A stretch of DNA of 64,000 nucleotides from Nonomuraea africana (GCF_014873535.1 NZ_JADBEF010000001.1:62001-126000), one strand, 5' to 3'. Counted from the first letter of the stretch, positions 29,453 through 37,829 are shown. Made by a program: numbers and translations. Notes: generated by a model not told the origin, from the sequence alone.

Positions 29453-30595
29453 TCAGCCTTCGGTTCTCAGCGGGCGGAAGAACGTCCGGAGCTCGTCGGC
29501 GACCTGCTCGGGCTCCTCGTGCGCCATGAAGTGACCGCCGCGTCCGGGCGTGCTCCAGTGGCGCAGATCGGCGCAGACCCGTTCGGGCAGGCTCCTGGGC
29601 AGGTTCGCGTAGGCGGGCTCGTTGCTCAGGGTGATCGCCGCCGGCACGGTGATCGTCGGGACCGGCCGGTTGTGCGGGTAGTCGTAGTACTGGCGGAAGG
29701 ACGAGCCGATCGAGCCGGTGGCCCAGTAGAGCGTGGCCACGGTCAGGATCGTGTCCTTGTCCCAGCGGGTCTCCAGGTCGCCGGCGCAGTCGCTCCAGTC
29801 GCGGTACTTGTCGATGATCCAGGCGACCAGACCGGCGGGTGAGTCCATGAGGGCCGCGGCGATCGTGTCGGGCCGGCTCCACATGATCTCGCTGTAGCCC
29901 TGGTCCCTCACGTCGTACTCGGCGAGGCCGTCGAGGTAGGCCTGCTCCTCGGCGGTGGCGGGCCGCTCGCTGAAGTCGGTCGTGAGCACCGCGGAGGTGG
30001 TGTGGACTCCGGCCACCTCACCCGGGTACAGGGCGCCGAGCCACTGCGTCACGCCGCCGCCGATGTCCCCGCCGAACGCGCCGAAGCGCCGGTAGCCGAG
30101 GGTCTCGGTCATGAGCGAGTGCCAGATCTCCGCCACGCCCCTGCGGGTGAACACCCCCTGCGGCAGCTCGGAGAACAGGAAGCCGGGCAGCGAAGGGATG
30201 ATCACGTCGAAGGCGTCGGCGGGATCGTCGGGCTCGGTGAGCAGCGGCGCGACCCGCAGCATCTCCACGAAGCTGCTCGGCCAGCCGTGGGTCAGCACCA
30301 CCGGCAGCGGCTCGGGTCCGCCTTCGGTACGGCGCCCGCGCAGGTGGACGAAGTGCACCTGCCGCCCGGCGACCTCGGCCCGGTAGTGGGGGAAGGCGTT
30401 GAGCGCCGCCTCGGCCTTGCGCCAGTCGAAGCCGTCGGCCCAGTAGGCGACCAGCTCACGCAGATAGCCGGGATCGACTCCGGCCGCCCAGAACGTGGAG
30501 TCGGAAGCGGTGGTGAAAAGGGTGCGGTGCAGACGGGCGCGCAGATCGTCGAGCACGTCGTCGGGCACGGAGATGTGAAAAGCGGTAACTGCCAT
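29453..30595 (-). CDS. Epoxide hydrolase family protein (EHN domain)
   Basis: 380 aa. The N-terminal epoxide-hydrolase domain (about 3-105) carries FHISVPDDVLDDLRARL and PHYRAEVAGRQVHFVHLRG. The alpha/beta hydrolase core has the oxyanion motif HGWPSSF near 104 and the nucleophile Asp in FGGDIGGGV near 176. The C-terminal catalytic His is in RGGHFMAHEEP. It hydrates epoxides of the juvenile-hormone/microsomal type to diols. It is preceded by a 16-codon leader peptide and an eight-base-pair hairpin, suggesting attenuated or leader-controlled expression. Confidence 0.87.
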   Translation of the reverse strand: MAVTAFHISVPDDVLDDLRARLHRTLFTTASDSTFWAAGVDPGYLRELVAYWADGFDWRKAEAALNAFPHYRAEVAGRQVHFVHLRGRRTEGGPEPLPVVLTHGWPSSFVEMLRVAPLLTEPDDPADAFDVIIPSLPGFLFSELPQGVFTRRGVAEIWHSLMTETLGYRRFGAFGGDIGGGVTQWLGALYPGEVAGVHTTSAVLTTDFSERPATAEEQAYLDGLAEYDVRDQGYSEIMWSRPDTIAAALMDSPAGLVAWIIDKYRDWSDCAGDLETRWDKDTILTVATLYWATGSIGSSFRQYYDYPHNRPVPTITVPAAITLSNEPAYANLPRSLPERVCADLRHWSTPGRGGHFMAHEEPEQVADELRTFFRPLRTEG

Positions 30596-30605
30596 GATCC
30601 CTTCG

Positions 30606-30630
30606 TTCAGGAGTGTTCGACGCTCCTGAA
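30606..30630 (-). promoter_or_regulatory. Hairpin between leader peptide and epoxide hydrolase
   Basis: Perfect arms TTCAGGAG (30606-30613) and CTCCTGAA (30623-30630) with a nine-base loop lie between the leader stop (30638) and the enzyme start (30595). The enzyme's ribosome site GAAGGGATC lies right after the stem, so folding could affect initiation. Confidence 0.5.
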
Positions 30631-30637
30631 CCGCCGG

Positions 30638-30688
30638 TCAGACAGACACAGCGGCGAGGAGCGCCCGTACAAGGTCGAACATGGACAT
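30638..30688 (-). CDS. 16-aa leader peptide (MSMFDLVRALLAAVSV)
   Basis: ATG 30688 is preceded by a near-ideal ribosome site GAGGAGGTGAG. The peptide is hydrophobic and amphipathic and ends in TGA at 30638-30640. A TATACT -10 box lies about 35 bases upstream (30728-30723). The strong initiation signal, short length and following hairpin before the epoxide hydrolase suggest a regulatory leader or a short signalling peptide. It has no codon run obviously suited to amino-acid attenuation. Confidence 0.55.
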   Translation of the reverse strand: MSMFDLVRALLAAVSV

Positions 30689-30715
30689 CGGGCTCACCTC
30701 CTCGCGTAGATCAAC

Positions 30716-30750
30716 AGGCAGGAGTATACACACGCCTGAGATCCCTGCCT
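30716..30750 (-). promoter_or_regulatory. Promoter with flanking inverted repeat for leader/epoxide hydrolase
   Basis: On the minus strand TATACT (30728-30723) fits a -10 box. Perfect seven-base arms AGGCAGG (30716-30722) and CCTGCCT (30744-30750) bracket the -10 and the spacer, so a repressor bound there would occlude RNA polymerase. The -35 region is weak. Confidence 0.45.
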
Positions 30751-30836
30751 ATTTGAGGAAGTTTTGGGGGTCCGGCGGTCCGGGCCCGATCTACGCTGGG
30801 AACGATCCGGCAGGTCAGCCGCCTGAGGAGGAAGCC

Positions 30837-31085
30837 ATGACGAAGTTCATGGACGTCCATCACGGCATGGTGGGCATCACCGACGAGCAGCTTCGAGAGG
30901 CACACGCCGCCGACCTGGCGATACAGGAAGAGGAGGGAGTGGCCTTCGAGAGGGCGTGGGCCGACCCCGACGACGGCGTGGTCTACTGCCTGTCGGAGGC
31001 TCCTGACGCGGAGGCCGTCCAGCGCATCCACCAGCGGGCCGGTCACCCCGCCGACGAGATCCACCGCGTGCCGCTGACCGTCTGA
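30837..31085 (+). CDS. DUF4242 (SCO4226-like, nickel-binding) small protein
   Basis: 82 aa from ATG 30837 with a GAGGAGG ribosome site. It is a ferredoxin-like small protein: MDVHHGMVGITDEQLREAHA at the N-terminus, VVYCLSEAPDAEAVQRIHQRAGHPADEIH at the C-terminus in two conserved parts. It matches the DUF4242 family, whose Streptomyces coelicolor member SCO4226 binds nickel; the His residues are consistent. The cellular role is unknown. It is monocistronic, diverging from the epoxide-hydrolase leader. Confidence 0.8.
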   Translation: MTKFMDVHHGMVGITDEQLREAHAADLAIQEEEGVAFERAWADPDDGVVYCLSEAPDAEAVQRIHQRAGHPADEIHRVPLTV

Positions 31086-31103
31086 CCGGCGGCGTAAGGC
31101 GCC

Positions 31104-32243
31104 TCAGAGCACGGCGTCGAGCAGGAGCGCGCCGGCTCCCAGCAACGCCGCGTCCTGTCCCGCGCGCGCGGGCGCGATCTCCAGGTCGCGGGTGGCGAGC
31201 GGCAGGCAGCGCTCGTACACCGCCGCCCTGATCGCCGCGATCAGCGGCTCGGCCGCCGAGAGACTGCCCCCGACCGCGATCACGTCGGGGTTGAAGAAGT
31301 TGACGAGCACGGTGAGCACCTCGCCGATCAGCCGCCCGGCCGTGCGGACCTGGCTGGTCGCCTCCGGCACCGCGTCGTTGACCAGGCCGACGATGTCGGC
31401 CGGCCGCTCCACCGCGATCCCCGCCTCGGCCAGCGCGGACATGAGCGCGGCGCCGCTGGCATACGCCTCCAGGCAGTCGGGGTGACCGCACGCGCACGTG
31501 ATCGAGGAGTCGGTGCGCACCCTGACGTGGCTGATGTCGCCCGCCGCGCCCCTGCCCCTGTGCAGCCGGCCGTTGACGATCACGCCGCACCCTATGCCGG
31601 TGCCCGCCTTGAGCACCATGAGGTTGTCCGAGCCCGGCCATGACCTGGCCTCGCCGACGGCCATGAGGTTGGCGTCGTTCTCCACGAGCACGGGCAGGTC
31701 GTAACGGGCGCCGAGGTGGTCGGCGACCGGGTAGTTGTTCCAGCCGGGCATCCGGGAGGGGCCGACCACGCGCCCGGAGGCCGGATCGACCGGCCCTGGG
31801 ATGCCGGTGCCGACCCCGCGCAGCGGCACGCCCGTGGGGGCGTGCGCGCGCAGGAGGTCGTCGAAGGCGTCGGCCATCCAGTCGAGCACCGCCTCAGGGC
31901 CCGCCGTTATGTCACAGGCTCTCTCCTGTACGGCGAGCGGCGCCCCGCTGAGGTCGAGCAGGCCGAGCCGGACATGATGGGCGCCGAGGTCGGCGACGGC
32001 CAGCAGGCCCGCGCTCGGCGCCAGCCGCAGCCGGCGCGGTCTGCGCCCGCCGCGCGAGGTGCCCGACCCCTCCTCCACCAGCAGCCTGGCCTCGAGCAAC
32101 TCCTCCACGCGCAGCGACACGCTGGAGGCGGCCAGGCCGGACAGCCGCGCCAGTTCGGCGCGTGACTCGGCCTGGCCGGTGGCGACGAGCCGCAGCAATC
32201 CCCCCTGCGGCCCCGTCACGGGCAGCCGCTCTTTGCTCGACAT
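31104..32243 (-). CDS. ROK-family transcriptional regulator
   Basis: 379 aa. An N-terminal winged HTH (about 15-70; ESRAELARLSGLAASSVSLR) precedes a ROK sugar-kinase-like domain with the ATP loop LAVADLGAHHVRLGLLDL, DNLMVLKAGTGIGCGVIVNG and the zinc site CACGHPDCLEAYASG. ROK regulators respond to sugars or sugar phosphates. It is divergent from an amino-acid ABC operon with two dyads between, so it probably controls that operon, an unusual pairing of a sugar-type sensor with polar amino-acid uptake. Confidence 0.87.
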   Translation of the reverse strand: MSSKERLPVTGPQGGLLRLVATGQAESRAELARLSGLAASSVSLRVEELLEARLLVEEGSGTSRGGRRPRRLRLAPSAGLLAVADLGAHHVRLGLLDLSGAPLAVQERACDITAGPEAVLDWMADAFDDLLRAHAPTGVPLRGVGTGIPGPVDPASGRVVGPSRMPGWNNYPVADHLGARYDLPVLVENDANLMAVGEARSWPGSDNLMVLKAGTGIGCGVIVNGRLHRGRGAAGDISHVRVRTDSSITCACGHPDCLEAYASGAALMSALAEAGIAVERPADIVGLVNDAVPEATSQVRTAGRLIGEVLTVLVNFFNPDVIAVGGSLSAAEPLIAAIRAAVYERCLPLATRDLEIAPARAGQDAALLGAGALLLDAVL

Positions 32244-32277
32244 GTGGAGATGAATACCACGCTTTACCTTTGTACGA

Positions 32278-32337
32278 CAACGTGTTGACTTACCGCGAAA
32301 TCATCCATTACGTTCCGCCTTGTCTTCGATATCGAAG
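32278..32337. promoter_or_regulatory. Dyads between rok and the amino-acid ABC operon
   Basis: Arms CAAC/GTTG lie at 32278-32287. A perfect 14-bp palindrome CTTCGATATCGAAG lies at 32324-32337. The latter overlaps the ribosome site (GAAGGAA) of the ATPase gene at 32347, so a bound regulator or folded RNA would reduce expression. Confidence 0.5.
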
Positions 32338-32346
32338 GAAGTTGGG

Positions 32347-33075
32347 ATGATTCGGGTAAGAGGGCTGAACAAGTGGTTCGGCGAGCATCACGTGCTGCGC
32401 GACATCGACCTGCACGTCGCACGCGGTGAGGTCGTCGTCGTGATCGGCCCCTCGGGCTCGGGCAAGTCGACGTTGTGCCGCTGTCTCAACAGGCTCGAGA
32501 CGGCGCAGCAGGGCGAGATCGTCATCGACGGCGTGCCCGCCCCACTGGAGGGCCGCGAGCTGGCCAGGCTGCGCGCCGACGTCGGCATGGTCTTCCAGTC
32601 CTTCAACCTCTTCCAGCACAAGACGGTGCTGGAGAACATCACGCTCGCCCCGATGAAGGTGCGCGGCGTCAGCCGTACGGAGGCCGAGAAGACCGCGCGC
32701 GAGCTGCTCGACAGGGTCGGGATCGGCGAGCAGGCGGACAAGCTGCCCGGGCGGCTGTCCGGCGGTCAGCAGCAGCGCGCGGCCATCGCCCGGGCGCTGG
32801 CCATGCGGCCCAAGGTGATGCTGTTCGACGAGCCCACCTCCGCCCTCGACCCCGAGATGGTGGGCGAGGTGCTGGACGTCATGACCGGCCTCGCGGCCGA
32901 CGGCATGACCATGGTCGTCGTCACCCACGAGATGGGCTTCGCGCGCAGGGCGGCCGACCGCGTGGTGTTCATGGCCGACGGCCAGATCGTCGAGGAGGGC
33001 GCGCCCGCCGCCTTCTTCGACCACCCCCAGACGGACCGGGCCGGGGACTTCCTGGCCAAGGTACTCACTCACTGA
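32347..33075 (+). CDS. Polar amino-acid ABC transporter ATPase (GlnQ-type)
   Basis: 242 aa from ATG 32347. Walker A is GPSGSGKST near 35-43, Q-loop [18 protein letters not shown], signature [16 protein letters not shown], Walker [17 protein letters not shown]-loop [11 protein letters not shown]. It powers uptake of glutamate/glutamine/aspartate/asparagine-type substrates. It is first of five genes: ATPase, binding lipoprotein, two permeases and asparaginase. Confidence 0.92.
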   Translation: MIRVRGLNKWFGEHHVLRDIDLHVARGEVVVVIGPSGSGKSTLCRCLNRLETAQQGEIVIDGVPAPLEGRELARLRADVGMVFQSFNLFQHKTVLENITLAPMKVRGVSRTEAEKTARELLDRVGIGEQADKLPGRLSGGQQQRAAIARALAMRPKVMLFDEPTSALDPEMVGEVLDVMTGLAADGMTMVVVTHEMGFARRAADRVVFMADGQIVEEGAPAAFFDHPQTDRAGDFLAKVLTH

Positions 33076-33093
33076 ACGCAAGGGATGGTGCCC

Positions 33094-34011
33094 ATGAAGA
33101 AGATGGTCGCTGTCGTCGCCGTGTCACTCCTCGGCCTCGCCGCCTGTTCCAGCACGAACACCTCAGGCAGCCCCGCCGTACCAGGAGAGGCCAAGCCCGC
33201 CGCCAACGAGCTGCTCGCCAAGGCGCCCGTCGCCGACGCGGCCGCGATCCTGCCGGGCTCGACGATGGAAAAGATCAAGAAGCGCGGCGAGCTCATCGTC
33301 GGCGGCTCGCTCGACGCCCCGCTGCTGTCCCAGCAGAACCCGGTCAGCGGCGAGATCGAGGGCTTCGACGCCGACATGGGCAAGGCGCTGGCGAAGTACA
33401 TCATCGGCGAGCCGAAGGTGAAGATCGTCAACTCGGCCTCGGAGACGCGCGAGGCGTTGCTGGCCAACGGCACCGTGGACGTCGTCTTCCAGACGTACAC
33501 GATCACGCCGGAGCGGGCCGAGCAGGTCGCGTTCGCCGGCCCGTACTACACCTCGGGCCTCACGATCGCCGTCAAGAAGGGCACCACGGGCATCGCCAAG
33601 CCCGAGGACCTCAACGGCAAGAAGGTCATCGCGGGCGCCAACACCCCGGCCATTCCCGCGATCAAGAAGCTCGCCCCGCAGGCCGAGATCGTCACCTTCG
33701 GCAGCGACCCCGAGTGCATGCAGGCGCTCAAGCAGGACCGCGGCGTCGCCTACGTCCAGGACGAGACGCTGCTGATCGCCAACGCCCAGAAGGACCCGTC
33801 CATCCAGGTGATCGGCAACCCCTTCACCCAGGACCCGTACGGCATCGGCCTCAAGCACGGCGACGACCAGTTCAAGACGTTCGTCAACGACTGGCTGAAG
33901 AAGACGCAGAGCACCGGCGTCTGGCAGCAGGCGTGGAAGAACTCCATCGGCACGGTCGTCAAGGGCGAGGCCCCCGCCCCGCCGCAGATCGGCTCGGTGC
34001 CGGGTTCCTGA
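33094..34011 (+). CDS. Amino-acid ABC transporter substrate-binding lipoprotein
   Basis: 305 aa. The lipoprotein signal MKKMVAVVAVSLLGLAAC has its lipobox Cys at about residue 18. The SBP_bac_3 fold follows: KKRGELIVGGSLDAPLL, GFDADMGKALAKYI, GTVDVVFQTYTITPERAEQV, FAGPYYTSGLTIAVKKG. ATG 33094 is preferred over 33085 because AAGGG is nine bases upstream of it but abuts the other. It is anchored outside the membrane and delivers polar amino acids. Confidence 0.9.
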   Translation: MKKMVAVVAVSLLGLAACSSTNTSGSPAVPGEAKPAANELLAKAPVADAAAILPGSTMEKIKKRGELIVGGSLDAPLLSQQNPVSGEIEGFDADMGKALAKYIIGEPKVKIVNSASETREALLANGTVDVVFQTYTITPERAEQVAFAGPYYTSGLTIAVKKGTTGIAKPEDLNGKKVIAGANTPAIPAIKKLAPQAEIVTFGSDPECMQALKQDRGVAYVQDETLLIANAQKDPSIQVIGNPFTQDPYGIGLKHGDDQFKTFVNDWLKKTQSTGVWQQAWKNSIGTVVKGEAPAPPQIGSVPGS

Positions 34012-34655
34012 TGTCCGTCCTGCTGGACCACCTGCCCGAGCTCTGGCAGGGACTGGTCGTGACGCTCCAGCTCACCGTCGCGTCGTCCATCGGCGCGGCG
34101 GTGCTCGGGGTGCTGGTCACCGCCATGCGGGTGAGCCCGGTCGGCGTGCTGCGCGCCATGGGCACCGCCTACGTGGAGGCGTTCCAGAACCTGCCCCTGC
34201 TGGTCCTGCTGGTGCTGGCCTTCTTCGGCCTGCCCGAGATCGGGATCAAGGCGAGCCCGCTGGTCACCGCGATCGTGGTGATCTCGGTCTACGAGGCGGC
34301 CTACATCGCCGAGGCGCTGCGCTCGGGCGTCAACGCGGTCGGCAAGGGTCAGGGTGAGGCGGCCAGGGCGCTCGGGCTGACGTTCAGGCAGTCGCTGTGG
34401 CACGTCATCCTGCCGCAGGCGCTGCGCACGGTCGTGCAGCCGCTCGGCAACATCATCATCGCGCTCACCATGAACACCCTGCTGGCCGGTGCGATCAGCG
34501 TGGTCGACCTGACCGAAGAGGCGAAAAGGATCAACCTCGTGGAGGCCCAGCCCATCCCGATCTTCGTCGGCGTGGGCCTGATATACGCGCTCATCGCCTC
34601 CGGCGTCGGCTTCGTGACGGGACGCCTCGAGCGGCGGCTGGTGATGGTCCGATGA
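34011..34655 (+). CDS. Amino-acid ABC transporter permease 1
   Basis: 214 aa with five membrane helices. The HisM/GlnP-type permease motif EALRSGVNAVGKGQGEAARALGL (EAA loop) is around residues 103-125, read in two parts, EALRSGVNAVGKG and EAARALGLTF. ATG 34011 overlaps the preceding TGA. It pairs with the next permease to form the channel. Confidence 0.9.
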   Translation: MSVLLDHLPELWQGLVVTLQLTVASSIGAAVLGVLVTAMRVSPVGVLRAMGTAYVEAFQNLPLLVLLVLAFFGLPEIGIKASPLVTAIVVISVYEAAYIAEALRSGVNAVGKGQGEAARALGLTFRQSLWHVILPQALRTVVQPLGNIIIALTMNTLLAGAISVVDLTEEAKRINLVEAQPIPIFVGVGLIYALIASGVGFVTGRLERRLVMVR

Positions 34656-35446
34656 GCGTGCTGTTCGACGAGCCCGGACCGCGCGCCAGGCGCAGGATCC
34701 GCATCGCCACCGTCCTGGGAGTGCTGGCCGCCGTCGCCCTCGTGGCACTCGCGATCCGCCAGTTCGCCGCCAACGGGCAGCTGGCCTACGAGCGCTGGCA
34801 GCCGTACGCCACCTGGCCCATGTGGCGCTACCTGCTCGACGGGCTGTGGTCCACCGCGCTGGCCGCCGTCGTGGCGGCGGCGCTGTCCATGGCGCTCGGC
34901 CTGCTGCTGGCCATCGGCCGGCTGTCCGAGCGGCGCTGGGTGCGGGCGCCCTCGGCCGCGTACGTCGAGGTCGTGCGGGTCATCCCCGCGCTGCTGCTGG
35001 TGTACGTGGTGTTGTTCGCACTGCCCAAGTACGGGCTCGACCTGCCGCTGTTCTGGAAGCTCGTGGTGCCGCTGACCGTGTCGAACTCGGCCGCCTTCGC
35101 CGAGATCTTCCGCGCCGGCATCCTGTCCGTCGAACGCGGGCAGACCGAGGCGGGTCTCGCCGTCGGTCTCACCCGCGGCCGGACCATGCGGATGATCGTG
35201 CTGCCGCAGGCCGCCCGCAGGGTGCTGCCCTCGATCGTCAGCCAGTCCGTCGGCCTGCTCAAGGACACCTCGCTCGGCTTCGTGGTGAGCTACGGCGAGC
35301 TGCTGTACTCGGGCAAGGTCCTGGCCGCCTACAACGGCCTGGTCATCCAGACCTACGTGGTAGTGGCACTGATCTACCTCGTGGTCAACGCCTCGCTGTC
35401 CAAGCTCGCCAGGGTCCTGGAGCAAAGGAGTTCCGTCCGTGCCTGA
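34652..35446 (+). CDS. Amino-acid ABC transporter permease 2
   Basis: 264 aa. An N-terminal helix after a short basic segment (RARRRIRIATVLGVLAAVAL) precedes the permease domain with the EAA loop EIFRAGILSVERGQTEAG then LAVGLTRGRTMRMIVLPQA. It overlaps permease 1 by four bases (ATGA). It forms the heterodimeric channel with permease 1. Confidence 0.9.
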   Translation: MSVLFDEPGPRARRRIRIATVLGVLAAVALVALAIRQFAANGQLAYERWQPYATWPMWRYLLDGLWSTALAAVVAAALSMALGLLLAIGRLSERRWVRAPSAAYVEVVRVIPALLLVYVVLFALPKYGLDLPLFWKLVVPLTVSNSAAFAEIFRAGILSVERGQTEAGLAVGLTRGRTMRMIVLPQAARRVLPSIVSQSVGLLKDTSLGFVVSYGELLYSGKVLAAYNGLVIQTYVVVALIYLVVNASLSKLARVLEQRSSVRA

Positions 35447-36380
35447 TTACGCCGCCCTCGCCGAGGTCGTCCGCTCGGGGTTCGTCGAGAGCGTCCACTA
35501 CGGCAGCGCCGTCGGCCTCGCGCCCGACGCCCGCACCGAGGTCGCGCTCGGTCCCGTGGACGCCCCCGTCCTGCCGCGCTCCTCCGCCAAGCCGTTCCAG
35601 GCGCTGGCCTGCCTGGTCGCGGGCGCGGCCCTGCCGGGCCCGCGCCTGGCCATCGCCGCGGGCAGCCACACCGGCGAGGACTTCCACGTACGGCTGGTCG
35701 CCGACCTCCTCGAGGAGTACGGCCTCGGCCCCGGCGCGCTGCGCTGCCCCGAGGACTGGCCCGAGGACGAGGCCACCCGCCACCGGCTGATCCGCGAAGG
35801 GCTCGGTAGGACACCGGAGCGGATGAACTGCTCGGGCAAGCACGCCGCGATGCTCGCCGCCGCGGTCGCCAACGGCTGGGACGTCGCCTCCTACCTCGAC
35901 CCGGACCACCCGCTCCAGCGCCAGGTCAGAGCGGTCGTGGAGGAGCTGTCGGGGGAGAAGGCCGCCGCCGTGGCCGTCGACGGGTGCGGCGCGCCGCTGT
36001 TCGGGCTCTCGCTCACCGGGCTGGCCAGGGCGGTGCAGGCGCTCGTGCTCGCCGCGCCGGGCAGCGCGCCCCGGCAGGTCGCCGACGCGATGCGGGAGCA
36101 CCCCGAGTACGTCGGCGGCACCGGGCACCAGAACACCGAGCTCATGCGGGCGCTCCCTGGCGCGGTCGTGAAGGGCGGCGCCGAGGGCGTGCTGGTAGCG
36201 GCGCTGGAGTCGGGTCACACCGTCGCGGTCAAGGTCATCGACGGCAGCCCCAGGGCGACGACGGCGATCGCGCTGTCGGTGCTGCGCCGGATGGGCCGCG
36301 ACGTGTCGGGCGCCGACGCCTTCTCCTCGGTCCAGGTGCTCGGCGGAGGCGTGCCCGTGGGAGAGATCCACGCCCTTTAG
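35439..36380 (+). CDS. L-asparaginase (thermolabile Rhizobium-type, Asparaginase_II)
   Basis: 313 aa from GTG 35439, overlapping permease 2 by eight bases. It shows the family's motifs: RSSAKPFQALACLVAG near 45-60, IAAGSHTGEDFHV near 71-83, MNCSGKHAAMLAA near 128-140 (Cys/Ser/Lys) and VDGCGAPLFGLSL near 180. It hydrolyses asparagine to aspartate and ammonia in the cytoplasm. Location at the end of the transporter operon suggests asparagine (or aspartate/asparagine) is the transported substrate. Confidence 0.85.
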   Translation: MPDYAALAEVVRSGFVESVHYGSAVGLAPDARTEVALGPVDAPVLPRSSAKPFQALACLVAGAALPGPRLAIAAGSHTGEDFHVRLVADLLEEYGLGPGALRCPEDWPEDEATRHRLIREGLGRTPERMNCSGKHAAMLAAAVANGWDVASYLDPDHPLQRQVRAVVEELSGEKAAAVAVDGCGAPLFGLSLTGLARAVQALVLAAPGSAPRQVADAMREHPEYVGGTGHQNTELMRALPGAVVKGGAEGVLVAALESGHTVAVKVIDGSPRATTAIALSVLRRMGRDVSGADAFSSVQVLGGGVPVGEIHAL

Positions 36381-36395
36381 CCTGAGGCGGGATCG

Positions 36396-36857
36396 TCAGC
36401 CGACGTACCGGCCCACGCAGTCGGCGAACCTGGTGTCTTCGACCGAGCAGTCATAGGTGAAGTGCTCGGAGCCGCCGTGGCCGGTGGCGAAGTCGTACTC
36501 GGCGACCACCCGGCCGGCGGCTCCGGGGCGCACCCCGCGCAGGGCGTACCGCCCTCCCGCCTCGATGACCTCGGGCCCGAGGAAGCGGTCCATGATCTGC
36601 GTTCGGCCCTCGTAGATCCTGCCCACGCTGTCGAACCTGGCGTCCCTCGTGAAGGTCTCGGCCACCCGTCCCGCGTCGCCCGCGTTGATCGCCGCGACGA
36701 ACCGATCGACCAGCGCGCGATGCTCGGCGGGCACGGAAGCCGAGGGCACGGAGGCCGAGGGTGCGGAGGTGGGCGCTGCCGAGGAGTCCGGAGGGGCGGT
36801 GGCGCAGGCGCTGAGGAGGACGACCAGGGCGCAGAGGGCGAGGCGAAGGACCTGCAT
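36396..36857 (-). CDS. SnoaL/NTF2-like lipoprotein
   Basis: 153 aa. The signal and lipobox are MQVLRLALCALVVLLSAC (Cys18), followed by a Ser/Pro-rich linker and an NTF2-like domain (ALVDRFVAAINAGDAGRVAETF, RYEGRTQIMDRF-like region, then EHFTYDCSVEDTRFADCVGRY). It is probably an anchored ligand-binding or scaffold domain; no catalytic residues are evident. It converges on the asparaginase operon and is divergent from the small membrane peptide gene. Confidence 0.75.
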   Translation of the reverse strand: MQVLRLALCALVVLLSACATAPPDSSAAPTSAPSASVPSASVPAEHRALVDRFVAAINAGDAGRVAETFTRDARFDSVGRIYEGRTQIMDRFLGPEVIEAGGRYALRGVRPGAAGRVVAEYDFATGHGGSEHFTYDCSVEDTRFADCVGRYVG

Positions 36858-36904
36858 GCGTTCATGCTCCGTCGGCTTGACCGGCGCTGTCCAAGACCTC
36901 TCGT

Positions 36905-36921
36905 CATAACCACCGGTTATG
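36905..36921. promoter_or_regulatory. 17-bp perfect dyad CATAACC-N3-GGTTATG
   Basis: Seven-base arms at 36905-36911 and 36915-36921 lie 48 bases upstream of the lipoprotein start (36857) and 69 bases before the small membrane gene (36990). This is an operator-like position for a divergent promoter. Confidence 0.5.
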
Positions 36922-36989
36922 GCCGCCTCTGGTCCTCGGCGTTTACCCGGAGAGCGCCGGGTAGGGGCGGGTCCGAGGGGTGATGGGTG

Positions 36990-37109
36990 ATGGCGCGGAA
37001 TTTCCGGATCCGGCCGGTAGGCGGCGCGGCCGGCTGCGTGACGATGATCGTCGTCTCCCTGCTGCTGTCCGTCGTCCTGACCGTGCTGGTGAACGTCATC
37101 CTGCGATGA
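36990..37109 (+). CDS. 39-aa single-helix membrane peptide
   Basis: ATG 36990 to TGA 37107-37109. A basic N-terminus (MARNFRIRP) precedes one hydrophobic helix (TMIVVSLLLSVVLTVLVNVI). The stop overlaps the ATGATG start of the DUF2071 gene, which strongly supports translation and coupling. The GAGGGG upstream is spaced for initiation. It probably anchors or partners the DUF2071 protein; the function is unknown. Confidence 0.65.
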   Translation: MARNFRIRPVGGAAGCVTMIVVSLLLSVVLTVLVNVILR

Positions 37110-37825
37110 TGGAAGCGCCCGCGTCTCCCAGGGTCATCTGGCCGGTGATGTATCACCACTGGTCGAACATCACTTTTGTGCACTGGCGCTATCCACGCAC
37201 TCTCGTCCAGTCGCTGGTCCCCGACTCGCTCACGGTCGAGACCTTCGACGGCGCCGCCTGGGTCGGGCTGACGCCCTTCCTCATGGAGGACGTGCGGATG
37301 CCGGGACTCCCCGCCGTGCCGTGGCTGTCGCGCTTCCCCGAGACGAACCTGCGGACGTACGTGCGCGACGCGCGCGGCCGTAGCGGGATCTGGTTCCTCT
37401 CGATGGAGGCCGGGCAGCTGCCCGCCGCCCTCGGGGGCCGGGCCGGCTACTGGCTGCCCTACTTCTGGTCGGACATGTCCGTCGAGACCGATGGCGGCCT
37501 CTGGCGGTACCGAAGCAGGCGACGCTGGCCGGGCCCGATCGGCGCGCGGTGCGACGGGGACGTGGAGATCGGCGCGGACCTGGCCGAAGGCGAACGGGAC
37601 GAGCGGGCGCACTTCCTGACCGCCCGGTTCCTCCTGTTCACGCTGGTGGCCGGACGGCTCGCCGCCGCCGAGGTCGAACACCCGCCCTGGCCGCTTCGCC
37701 ACGCCCGTCTGGCCCGCCTGGACCAGGACCTGCTCCGGGTCGCCGGGCTGCCCGCCCCAGATCACGCTCCCCTGCTGCACGCCTCCCGCGGAGTGCCGGT
37801 GCGCGTCGGGATGTGGAGCTGGTGA
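37106..37825 (+). CDS. DUF2071 (YqjF-like) protein
   Basis: 239 aa from ATG 37106. Typical motifs are MYHHWSNITFVHWRYP near residues 13-28, LVPDSLTVETFDGAAWVGLTPF, FPETNLRTYVRD, GIWFLSMEA and AEVEHPPWPL. The acetoacetate-decarboxylase-like fold is known for the family but no function is established. It is translationally coupled to the 39-aa membrane peptide. Confidence 0.85.
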   Translation: MMEAPASPRVIWPVMYHHWSNITFVHWRYPRTLVQSLVPDSLTVETFDGAAWVGLTPFLMEDVRMPGLPAVPWLSRFPETNLRTYVRDARGRSGIWFLSMEAGQLPAALGGRAGYWLPYFWSDMSVETDGGLWRYRSRRRWPGPIGARCDGDVEIGADLAEGERDERAHFLTARFLLFTLVAGRLAAAEVEHPPWPLRHARLARLDQDLLRVAGLPAPDHAPLLHASRGVPVRVGMWSW

Positions 37826-37829
37826 CTCG

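Noticed and set aside
30638..30688. Idea that the 16-aa leader is a classical amino-acid attenuator
   Set aside because: The peptide has no run of a single regulatory amino acid and the hairpin lacks a U-tract, so no attenuation mechanism is claimed.
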